DNA of 64,000 bases from Campylorhamphus procurvoides (Eukaryota; Chordata; Aves; Passeriformes; Dendrocolaptidae): NCBI GenBank assembly GCA_013396655.1, contig WBMV01000267.1, positions 1,284,333-1,348,332 on the forward strand, written 5' to 3'. The notes under the pieces were generated by a model. That model searched no databases and was not told the DNA's origin. It saw nothing but the letters and a program-made list of their open reading frames with translations. Each line of letters begins with the position of its first letter. Within the stretch, counting starts at the first letter, position 1. The translations under genes were made by a program, and so were the position numbers. Positions 22,605-33,460 of the stretch are shown one piece after another.

Positions 22605-25600
22605 CAGCTGACAGTAACCATTCTAAGAGCATCTTGTGATCCAGATTGTACCATAATATCTGTGAAACACAAGTCATGGATTGCACTGTAGTGGTGAGGG
22701 CTCTGGACCGCAGAAGGACAAGGAGATCTACACAGGTCAGCACACAGAGCTGTGCCTGTGCAGACAGCTGTATCACAGCCTTTGGGGTCACACCAAACAT
22801 CCACTTCACACCAATGCTCTTCCCGATAGCCAGAAAATGTAAGACTTTTTGTTAAATCCCAGCTGCATTGTTCAGTATAAAGTACTGTTCTCCTCCTGTG
22901 ATGGACTGTCTTCTCCCAGAGCTAATTCCAAAATGCCAACCACAATGCAGTCAAGTCCCTACCTGTACCTCTGTCCCACCTCTCTGCAGAGGAAGGGCAC
23001 TTTTGAACCTGACAGTCCTTACCCTGCCAATATGTGTGATGCCAGTAACTAATGTCAAGAAATGGGGAATATCCTCCTTTACTGGGCTGAATTATGATTA
23101 CACCCTCCTAAAATAGTATCTCTGTCTGAAAGAGTGTCAACAGGTCCTGAAGGAATTTGAGGTTGTTTTTGACATGAAATACTTTAATTCATTTTTTAAG
23201 TGATTTCAGACTCTAACTCCATTGTTCTGATTCAACCACACCCTCCCCCCAATTTGCATCGCAGGAAATAAGAAAAAACTTCAGTAACATGATCCAAAGC
23301 ATGTTATAGTGAGTTGCCAGCATAAACCCGTACTGACTTGTGGTTGAGTTCAATGCTTATCCATACTGACCCAGGAGGTAAATATAGACCAAGCTAAACC
23401 CCAAGATAAATAGTGTCTTTATGGGACAATACATCTTTATAGTAGCCAGAAATCTCAAGTCAATTCTTCTTGTACCCTCAGAAGGGAAAAACTGGAAAAC
23501 AGTAAAAAGAAACAAGCACATTTTTAAAGACGGGAAAGATACACTTCTTAAGGCAATGTAGTAATTTTTCTGATTTCAAAACCACTTGCCTCATTGATTT
23601 TTGATCCAAACCACATAAACTCCACATAAAAAAACACAGCTTGTCCCTATAGGGCATTTAAAAATATATACTCTTTAGTTCTTTTTCTTTGTCACTATAG
23701 CATGTGTCAGTGTGGAAGAAAAAAACCAGAAATAATAAAAATTATAAGAGGGCATTTTCTACATTAATCTGGGAGGTGCTGTGGAATCCCATAACTGGGG
23801 ATGAACTGTGGTCTCAGGCAGATGATGGGGAAGTCAATAGGATCTTTGTCCCTGGTTTTAGTGAGGCTTTAATTTGCTCTGCTTCTGCCAAGGATCATCA
23901 AATGAAGCATGCTGCTAAAATTATGCTAATATACAAATGTTTTCAAGCTTGTAGTCCACAGAATGTTAGGGAGACCAAAACCACTGAAGTTTAGGATGGG
24001 ATAGATGTGGCATGCTGTAACCAACATTTTTTGCCATACTGATCTTAGGTTTCTGCAGTTGGACTTCCCCTGTTAATCTAAGATTGGGACACTCTTGTAG
24101 AGCTTCATGCAAATTCATCTGGTAGCAGAAGCAGAATTCCTCACTCACAGCAGTGGGCTTGAAATTGGGTCCATCAAAAGTTTCTCCCAATTTCAATTGC
24201 TGTCGCTGTGTGACTGTGAATTCAAACATGACAGCAACTCAGTGTCTTCTAATATTAGTCATCTCATCTTCTGCTTCCCTCACTTGATCCTTCCACCCTG
24301 ATCTGGGGTCATTGCTGGTGTTCACTTCTGTCTCCTGTGTTGTTGGACACAGAACTGACTGCACTGCTGATGCAGATGGGCCAGATGAGCAATGGGAGTG
24401 TGGCAGCCTCGTCGCCTCACAAAGATTCATTTTTGCACATGCAGCCAGGAATCCTTTGGGGTCTGGAGTGTTATATTCCCTCAAAGCAAGCTTACCGAGG
24501 GAAAAAGAGCTCTTTGTGACTGAACACTCTCAAAGTGTTTCAAGGGGTTTCTTCTCTGCAGTCCTTGTGAGACAGTGCAGGGGAGTCAGACCCTGTCCTG
24601 GAGAAGGCAGATGGACAAGATGACCCCTTCAGGTCCTTTGGAGTTCTGTTTCGTATGGATGCTGGAGTCCAACCTTGGGGTCATCTTTGATCTTCAGTTT
24701 GCTTTTGTTTTCAATTTTCTTTACATCGTAAAACTTTGCAGCACCCAACAGGCCACTGACCTTGCTGTTTTGGGAGCACACCAAGTCATTTGTTTAGGCT
24801 GTACAGTTATACCAGATGGCTACATTTGAAATTCATTTATCACAATCAGTTTGGTTCGACTGAAATTTCAAGAACATGACAGCTTCTTGGGAATCATGAT
24901 GATTTTCAGTATTCCCATCCTTGATACTTCTGTGTTGAAATTTCTCTGAGTTAACTTCCAGACAATTAAGTAATTACCATTGATAAATCTGTGCAGTAAG
25001 TGTACTCATGCATATTATGGGAGAATCACTTATTTTTTCTCTTACATCCTGTTGATTCCATGTAAAGGTACACAGGATCTGCAGGTATTCCTTCTGCTCT
25101 GACTGAAGGAATTCAGGTGCCCAGATTCATTCCATGTTTGAAAATCTGCCTTTGAATTGTTAGGAGCTCGAAACATGCCACATCACATAACTTTCCTGTA
25201 TGTTCCTAAAATACAAATCCAAAAAATGGGGTTTGGATTGTTTTCCCTTGGGCGCTCCTAAATCATGTTAAAAAATGAAGCTGGGGGAGGAGAGGGTTTT
25301 ATAATCGGCATTATTTATTTTCTTTTCCTTGTGATAAAACCTCAATCCAAGAATTCATTAGAGGAAATAAGAAAACGCTCCTACTCATCCAGTGGGTGAG
25401 AGTCCAACAAACCACGTCCAAGGGTCCTAGGAGGAATCATACCTTTCTTGCTGACTCACTCAAACTTTTTCCTCACATTTTCGTGGAAGGCCTGGAGATC
25501 CTTATCAGCTCCATCAAACCCAGACGGGTGCTGCCGGCTGTGGCAGGGCTGTCAGTCAAGCTGGCGGCTGTCAGGATGCAACCACTGGAAGTTTTTAGGA

Positions 25601-28067
25601 GGGATCACACCTGGCGCTGAGTAGGTGTGTTTGTTCAAACAGTGCCGGGAAAGCTCGTCTCCTGACCTGGTGCCAAACACCTCCCAGCTCAACGTGCACT
25701 GGGATGTTTGCTCTGGGCTCACCTCCTGCCGTGGGCCATCCGTGCCATGCCAAGTGATGCAGTTTGGCTTCAGAGGCTGCCAGCACGAAGGGATGTGCTT
25801 ATTATTGCTCTTCCTTTTGAGGCTGAGCTTCCCTGGCACTTGCAAACACAAGATTGCCTCGTCAAGAACAGAGGGGAGGGGATTAGGGAGGAAGAAGTGC
25901 GAAAAAGTGCTGGCTGGAGTTTTCATGCCAGCAACAACAGGAGGTTTCCCTGTTTTTATCTGCTCCTCTACCATGGCCTTGGTGAAGTGGAGCAATATCT
26001 TTGGATGAAAATGAGAGATAAAGGTGGTGGGAAGATCACTGCTCTCCTGAAGTTCTTTTCAGAGTATTTTTTTGCCCTTGGGAAAAAATATATTTTAATG
26101 ACTAAGTCAGTGTCATCTGATTCATGATGCAGGGACTTGGTCCTACTCTTCTCCACCCAAAAGCTTCCTCTGCAAAGGATAGAGTAAAGGAGTATTCCAT
26201 GGTATACAGCCCTAAAGAGTCATCAATGGGTCAGTAGTGATACAAGCAGAGCATCTTATCTATTGTTTAAAGGGGCTTTATCTGGAGTTTTAGAGGTCTC
26301 AACTGGGTGCAATATGACTATGTGCATGGAGGTGCAAATTTCCCTATAGAGCAAGGATGGATCAACAGCCCTCGAGGTGAGGCAACCCTTCAAAACCACT
26401 CCAGACTCACTTTCAGACCTTTTTGTAGTGCCTTTTTTAGGCTGTGGGACTCTTTCTGGTAATCCAGAAGAGCTGGTGGCCTGAACTGTTCAGGTCATTT
26501 GTGTTTATTCTTGAGCTTACAGATGACAGCTGCTTAAACAAGGCGACTGACAACACATTGCTCAACCACAGTAGAAGCTGGCTTTATGGACACACAACCC
26601 ATTTTCAGGATGAGATTGTATATGAACAATAGGAAATTATTGCCCAATGAGCTCTGGGTTCATCTGCTTCTAAGACATTAGGTCATTGCAAAGATCACAT
26701 TCAAGATTGCTTAAATTTTCATGGAACTGTTTACTTTGAGAGGGGAACCAATAAGGAAACAATGGACAAAATTCAAAGGAGGGAAATATTTGGAGCTGTT
26801 AGCTGTTCTCAGTCTGTCTGTGCAGGTTATAAGCACAGCTGGGAACAGAGTGTGTTAAATCTTCCTTAGGTATGGGGAAAAGCAAACCTAGAAGTAGTCA
26901 TTATTGTTAAACACTCTGTACAGGGTTAGGGTTGGAGGTCCAAGAAAAGGTTTTTATCTTGTTGCAAACTGACTTTTCAAGTTATGTGAAATTGGTGAAA
27001 TTGGCCTGATTTTTCAGAATTAAGTGCTGGCAGTGAACAAATCCTTGGAACAACTCCATTGTAGCTGCCTCCAGAAAATTAATAAGGAGCCTGAATGAAA
27101 GATACAACATTATAATCCCCAACTGGAGAAGTCTAAGTGTCAAATCCCAGGATTGACACTGCAAATGGCTTAGAAAACAGCAGTCACTCAGGTCAAGGAG
27201 AACAAATAACTGTGTCTGGAAATTGTCTCAGTGCCACTCATCTCGGTAGGAAATGACACAAAAGTGATGATGAAACAGAGCAGATTGCAACTTCTCCTTG
27301 GGAGGTGGGAAGCCCATGGGAACAGGTTTAGACAACTTCACTAAAAACAGCCAGACAACTTGTTTTTAGTGTATAGAATAATATATTACCTTGAAATTAA
27401 CCTGCGTATTCACACTGGCCAGGTGGCTTACTGTAAGACTGAGATGGCATGGAATTACAACAGGAAAAGAAATCCGTCTATAAATAAAGGTATTCATCTC
27501 AGATAATTGATAGATTGTGTCGCAAAACACCCAGCAGCTTTCTTGACAGCTTGTAGGTTTTCCTCAGCAGACACCACAGTGGTTTCATAGTTGACTGTCT
27601 GATCACTCTTCAGCGTTATCATGTCGAGTCCTCGCCAAGTTGCATGGCATTTCCTGTTTATAAAAACAGGAAATCACCGGACCAGAAAGGGCAGGTTGCA
27701 ACAACTCTTTTATTGCTGTTGTTTTATTTTTTTTTCTCTACTCTTCACTAACTACTTTGAAATGAAAACAAACATTGGCGACTGTACCCTCCGGATCAGT
27801 GCACCACAGAAAGGGATGTGCTTCACTGCCTTTTGTGCTGGCTTTAGGCTGTGCTGTCATTTATCCACATGGAGACATGTTTTGCTTTACTCAGTGCCTT
27901 TACTTTTTGTAAAGGCATATGTATCTCCTCTACTATTTCTAATCAACGTGGAACTTAATGCAATCCGTGTTTCACTTGTTTCCCCATTTGAAAGGTGTCT
28001 ATAGCCTTCCCAAAGTTATCGCAGATTCATTACTTTCACTACCTGAATTTGTAAAAGGGCAGGACAT
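22605..28067. other. Non-coding stretch with a GC-richer block
   Basis: No supported gene. The block at about 25360-25870 is richer in GC and CpG than its surroundings. It carries overlapping open frames of 127-147 codons on both strands (25552-25995 minus, 25625-26008 plus, 25708-26127 plus), none with a recognisable domain. A perfect hairpin at 27649-27674 is listed separately. Confidence 0.5.
27649..27674. repeat. Perfect 11-bp-arm inverted repeat with a 4-base loop
   Basis: ATTTCCTGTTT (27649-27659) and AAACAGGAAAT (27664-27674) are exact reverse complements around the loop ATAA. The loop region reads TTATAAAAA, so a TATA-like string sits in the centre. Each arm carries an ETS-like AGGAA core. 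Confidence 0.85.
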
Positions 28068-28205
28068 TTCCCCATCCCTGGAAGTGTTCAAGGCCAGGCT
28101 GGATAGAGCTCTGAGGAACCAGTGTGGTGGAAGGTGTCCCTGCCTGTGTCAAGGAGGCTGGAGATGATCTTTAAGGTCCCTTCCAACCCAAACCATTCTA
28201 TGATA
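28068..28205 (+). repeat. CR1 LINE 3' end fragment, plus orientation
   Basis: CCCCATCCCTGGAAGTGTTC, AAGGCCAGGCTGGATAGAGC, GGTGGAAGGTGTCCCTGCC, GATGATCTTTAAGGTCCC and TTCCAACCCAAACCATTCTA occur in consensus order. It is the least diverged CR1 tail here and is 5'-truncated. Confidence 0.95.
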
Positions 28206-31200
28206 AGTCTATGCTCTTCATAGAGCAACTCAGAGGCCTGAATACATTTTCTTGCTCCATGAATCTTTTGAAGTGCTACCTTCAGACAGATTGGGCAGAT
28301 GGAGGCTGTTTGGCCTTTAATGTGCAAGGCTGTGGATGGCTTAAATTCAAGTGTGGTGCCTGTAGATGGAGCTGGGATGGTTTAAGGAGCTCAGCCTGAG
28401 CCTGTGTATCCTGCAGTACGTGATCTCACCGGTCTAGGAGTCTTGTCTCAGCAGGTGTTGCAATCTGGGACTCAAATCAGAGGGACAACACAGCACTTTG
28501 AGTTGCCATTACTGAACTTGTTATTTTTTGGTCGATGACAGTCAAGATCATATGTTGGTTAAGTCTAAAAAATAAAAACTGAGGTTTTAACATTAAGAAG
28601 AAAGGCAGCAGAACAGACAAACCTTGAACACCACATCATTTTGCAGCTGGGCAGTGCAAGTTGACCTTCTCTGCATTCAATTCCAGTGTTAACCAGGCTG
28701 TCAAACATTGGGCTTCCGTGGATACCAGTGTAAACCACCTATTGCAATGACGTAGGGAAGGTGTTAGATACAGGGGACATATCCTAGCAAGTCCTGCCGT
28801 TCAGTTCGAAGGTGACAAGGGCACACCCTCTTGGTCTGGGGCAAAGATTGAATCCCTTGGGTAGATTCTGAGACATCCCCCACGCCTGCCCACCCTCTGC
28901 TCAGGGCTGGTCCTGGCCCATGGAGCTGCCAGTGGTCCCTTCCAGCAGCCCTGCTGGCACCCATGGGCTGAGCTCCCGGCTCTCCCAGGCTCTCTGGAGG
29001 AACTGCTGTGAGAAAGGGCCTTTTTCTCGGCACTTCAAGGATTTTCAACAAAAGAGCTTGAAAGGGAAAACCGAAAAGGGCTGCTTGCAAAGGAGACTTG
29101 GCAGCATTGCCTTCCCAGCCTTGCAGCCGATGCCACCCCACTGGCTTGAGATGTGGCCTCAGGCAAAGTCACCACATCTCTGAGGCAGAGCTGTGAATAA
29201 TTCCCATGAGATTAGAAGAAAAAAGACCCTAATTTCAGAGAAAGTTACCTCCTCTGGGAGGCTTTCCTGCTGTTCCTGAGCCTTGGAGCACTTGGGTTGC
29301 AGCACTGGGACATGCAGGGCTGGGGAGCCAGTGTGCTGCAAACATTGATGGTTTGTCACCTGGGATTTTCTCCAAAGGGTTTTGGACCCTGTGGACCTGG
29401 AACTGCTTGGTCCTGGTTTCTTTGTTCATAATCAAAAGCCCTTTGTGACTGAGTTGTCTCCATCCCAGGGTGCCACAGCCGCTGTCCACACTCCAGGGCT
29501 CCCATTATTTCAAGGACTTTTTGTCCACAGTCCAGGACCCCCATTATTTCCACAGCTTCCTGGTAAATGCACTGGAGCTCAAACTGGTACTTGAAGAACA
29601 CGAGGACAGGAGAGACCCTTCCTTCCCCAGACCCACTGGGACATTGCATCGCCTGGGTTTTTTTTTTGGAAGAGCAGTTTTCCTTGAGCACCAGCCTGTG
29701 CTGCTGTTGGCAGAAGCATCTCTGCGTAGCTGTGCTGACACACGGAATCCATCCCCCTGTGCTCTGCCCTCCCCGGGGCAGTGCTGGCTGTCCTCCCCTC
29801 GCTGGCACAGCCTCCTGCTCTCACCGCCAGCCTGTTAGCATCATAATGGGGGAAAGCAGGGAAATTCGCTTCTTCTGGTGCGAAACTGGAAGGAAAACCC
29901 CGGGAGAGAGCTGGAGGAAATGAGGCTGTAATACACAAAGGGTCCTGAAGGCAATGGGAACTGGGGCATTTCTGTGGATTTGGCCTTAAAACAGGACACG
30001 TGGTCTCAGAGGGAAAGCAGGGCTTGGACCTCCAGACCTTACAGAGAACTGGACTCTTCCTCCACTCCAGGACTGTGAGAGGAGGTGTACAACAGAAGTT
30101 GTCACTTGCTATTCTTTGGATTTAGGAGCTTTCCCGTATGGATCCTACCCCACATCCCTTCAGTTGGGACTTGTCTTGATGTGGAGGCAGCAAGGCTGGG
30201 CAAACAGAGGCAGCTCTCCATGTGAGCCTATGGGAAAGACAAAACACTTGACAAGAAATTGCATGAGAGAGGGTTTTGTTTTGTGCTGCTGAAGCAACCT
30301 CTCCTGGCAAAACATGTCAACTATCTCCAGCTGATAGATGCTGGCAATTAGTGTTTGCAGGAGGGCAATACACCACAGGTCTCTATTTGTGTAACCTTTA
30401 CACAGGGAGAGTCAAGATTACCCTTTCTAGCTTGAGGCAGCTCTCACAGAGAACGTGCTAGAGAAGCACGAGAAGAAAATACATACATTATCCAAGAGAC
30501 CCTGTGTGAGCACATGTCTCCTGTCTTTTGGAGGGACCAGCATTGCTGTGGCAGATTGCCATGAAATCCTCTCCTCTGGCTGTGCTGCTGCAAGTGCTAC
30601 AGACCTGTCAGGTCTCACACAGCGAGGAGGAGCACGGGCTTGTCTCAGTGTTGGCTGCCCAAACATTACACATATCATTTGATTTATTCATTCAGGACCC
30701 TGCCAAAGAGACTTGGCCTATGAGACACCCCTGCCCCAGGAGGGATACCCTTCAATATCTCAAATGGAACAGGACACAGAGGGCTGGTCAAGTTATGTGA
30801 GCCCTTAACTCACTGTAGACACCTACATGTAGGCACTGAGTGGTAGATGTGTTGAATTCCACTCTTAGCAAATAATCTCCCTCCAAAGTAAACTGAGAAA
30901 CCAGGGCAAGTGCCTATAGAAGATGGAGTATCCACCCAGAGACTAATTCTTAGGGATCTAGTTAGATGAGATGAATGTCAAGGTGGCAGCTGGAGACTGA
31001 GCCCTGTCTCCTGCTCCCCCATGCCCTGGGCTATCTCAGTGAACTGGAATACTTGGAGTTAAATGAACTTAACGAAGAGAAGATGGATGTATCTAGAGCT
31101 TATCTAGAGCTATTCTCAACTGTTTCATTTTAGTGACAAAATTCTAATCAGGTTTGTGGTGGTTTGAAAGGGCAAGCAATCCACTTCTGCTTTAAGGTTG

Positions 31201-32650
31201 GAAGATGCTTAGCAAACTTTTTCATTCTTCTGTTTCTCAGCCTTTACTTTATCCTCACTGTTCTGAGAGCCTGCACTATCACAAAAACTAATGATGTGCA
31301 GACTTCCTTGCTTATAGCTATGGATCTTGAGGTGCTTTCAAATAGTTAGGTTTTTGTCTATGGGAAATAAAAAAAAAGTGAGGAATGTTCCCATAGCTGA
31401 TGGAAGTAAGGCCAATGAATGTTGTTTGGGGGAAATGCTCTTTATGGTGCATAGGTCCAAATACAAGCTAGCAATTGTTTGTGGATTTCTGTCATGGGAT
31501 ATATAGGCTCTTGTATCATAAAGCAATAATCTAAACTACAAGTGCTTAGCACAACCCAAGACAATCCCTTTACTCAGCAAATCCAAACAAAGGGCCTTTT
31601 TCCATCTGGGCGCTATATCTAGATTCCCTATGGAAAATCCAACTTTGGCTCAGTTTGTATCCCACAGAAAGCCTGGCTTTGCTTTTGGAGCTGTGGAGAG
31701 GCTGAGGGAGGCATTTCATATGAGTTTACAAGTGTGCACCTTGATCGGGTGACGGATGCTGTGCCTGCACTGCTGGCAGATTGTTGGTGTGTGGGAAGAA
31801 GAGATTATTGCCAGCCAAAATACAGGTGCACAGCACTGCTTCTGCAGCCTACGTATGACAGGCATCCAAGAAGTGAAGGAAATACACTGTGGGCTGTAAT
31901 TAGGCCCAGTGAACTGATACTTCTTCCCCTTTTCTAAAGGTTCTTATGTTTTATCGAGTCATATTATCTCTTCAAGAGTGATCTTGCTCGGGGTCACTGG
32001 GTAGCAGGGCCAGGCCAAGCACAATAAAATAAGCTGGGCTGCTAATTCGAAGCAGATTTGCTCCAGCTCGGCAGCAGTGCGGGTGCACATGGCAGGACAT
32101 TGCACTTCCAAACCCGACACAGGCTCCCTTACCCAGCCAGAGCAAACTGGGTTCCACTCATACCTCAGAATAAACTTCAGTAAGTTTAGTAAATATTGTA
32201 TTTAAATGTATGCAGCTCCATCTATAAACCACTGAGGCCAAACTGAAGCAAACTGGAGCTTGTGTTACAAGCATTGTGGAAATATCAGCCTTTGGCTTTT
32301 TTAATAGCCCACTGTTTGTACTACCAAGCAACAAGCACTCCAAATAAGAAGCCATAGCAGACCTCACCTCCTCCTGACGCCTACTGTCTAATGGAGACCA
32401 GATGCACAAGGGTATCTTGCCTGCAGTGAGTCAAAAAGTTGGGATGCATCCAAACACAGTGGTACAGGGACCTGGTAATGCAAAGGACCACCACTTGCCC
32501 CTTTTGTCTGGGTTAATTTAGTCGGTCTGTCTTCTCTCACTTGCATGATGGGATATATTTTGGTTTGGGGTGTTGTGGGGGTTTTTCCTTCTTTTTTTTC
32601 TTTTTCATTTCTGTCAAAATCTTTTTGACTGGAAGTTCCCCAGTAATTTC
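28206..32650. other. Non-coding stretch
   Basis: A patch around 28850-29850 is GC-richer and holds several overlapping open frames on both strands (the longest is 150 codons, minus, 29356-29808). I see no domain or splice support. A short tandem duplication of TATCTAGAGCT occurs at 31090-31112. Confidence 0.5.
29484..29561. repeat. 39-bp tandem duplication, two copies
   Basis: Copies at 29484-29522 and 29523-29561 share GTCCACA-TCCAGG, CCCATTATTT and matching ends, with roughly three quarters of positions identical. Because 39 is a multiple of three, the duplication keeps any reading frame that crosses it. Confidence 0.75.
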
Positions 32651-32705
32651 CTCAGTTATATTCCATGGTGACTTTTAATGTTCATGCTCAGGTATAGATG
32701 TTATA

Positions 32706-33078
32706 TTGAAAAAGAACAAGAGCTGCTTACGTTCAATGGCAGTTCAGGCTCCAGAAGTTATTCCCCTTGATAAGAGGGCAAGAAGCATTTTGGATGAGGG
32801 AGAGCAGGCTGTTTGGCATATGCCAGAATACACCATTCTCACTGGGAAACCAAAGGAGGATTGTCTAGATGGAAATGTTCGTCACTGGATAAACATGGAT
32901 TGGAAATATTTACTTAGAAAACAAGTAATAAAAGTGGCTTGCCCTCCAATTGGAGGTTGTACTAAGTGGCCTCCTGAGGGAACAGTATAGAGACAGATAT
33001 TTTAAAATGCTGATAGAACTGCAAGATTATGTGGGATTGGAAGAAAATTCTATTATTTTCTTTGGAGGACAATGTTAG
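32706..33078 (+). pseudogene. Frameshifted coding-like remnant, possibly of an endogenous retrovirus
   Basis: An ATG-led frame of 94 codons runs from 32706 to a TAG at 32988-32990. It encodes a balanced, Trp-containing sequence with motifs such as KPKEDC, VRHWINMDW and PPIGGCTKWPPEGT, using AT-ending codons. From 32992 the +1 frame stays open for 28 codons to a TAG at 33076-33078 and looks equally protein-like, so a frameshift is likely. I cannot assign it to a family. The following TATA-containing segment suggests the end of a retroviral internal region before an LTR. It could equally be a decayed host exon or a chance frame. Confidence 0.3.
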
Positions 33079-33460
33079 GCCTTAAAATTATCTTACAAAC
33101 TGGAGACAGAAATGGCAAGGGAGCAAAATCAGGAAGGACAAGACACTCCACTTGAGCATAGTTAATTGTCCAAAATAGTACAAGAACAACTGATTAGATA
33201 ACAAAGTATCTAGAGGCTGCAGTGGGGCACAAGCTGATCACAGTCAATCAGGCTGTGTGAAAGGCAGGAGGGCATGGAGCTATATATAAGCATGAAACAT
33301 CCATGAAGGATTTCTCTCATTCTGGTTAACATTGGCAAAACCTCTCTAAGGGTAGGTACCGTGTTCAGTCCTGAGCCATCTTCAAAATATAAAGTGTTGC
33401 TAGAGAGGGAAAAGCTGAAGGCTGCTTTATATTCCTGACATCCATCATACACAGAGCAAG
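33073..33460 (+). mobile_element. Possible solo or 3' LTR-like segment
   Basis: It starts TGTTAGG directly at the end of the coding-like remnant. TATATATAAG lies at 33281-33290, downstream of a CAGTCAATCA block (CCAAT-box-like in reverse), and an AATATAAAG string lies near 33386-33394. A purine-rich GGAAGAAAA lies about 35 bases before the start. I found no matching 5' LTR, clear CA end, target duplication or primer-binding site, so this is a hypothesis only. Confidence 0.22.

Noticed and set aside
22646..22855. Plus-strand open frame just beyond the CR1 copy
   Set aside because: Both strands are open here over the same bases. No CR1 ORF2 motif is visible, so it is unlikely to be part of the LINE coding region.
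25552..25995. 147-codon minus-strand open frame
   Set aside because: It sits in a GC-richer block where plus-strand frames of similar length are also open, which points to base composition instead of coding.
29356..29808. 150-codon minus-strand open frame with an internal repeat
   Set aside because: The internal protein repeat is fully explained by the 39-bp DNA duplication, and several frames on both strands are open in the same place.
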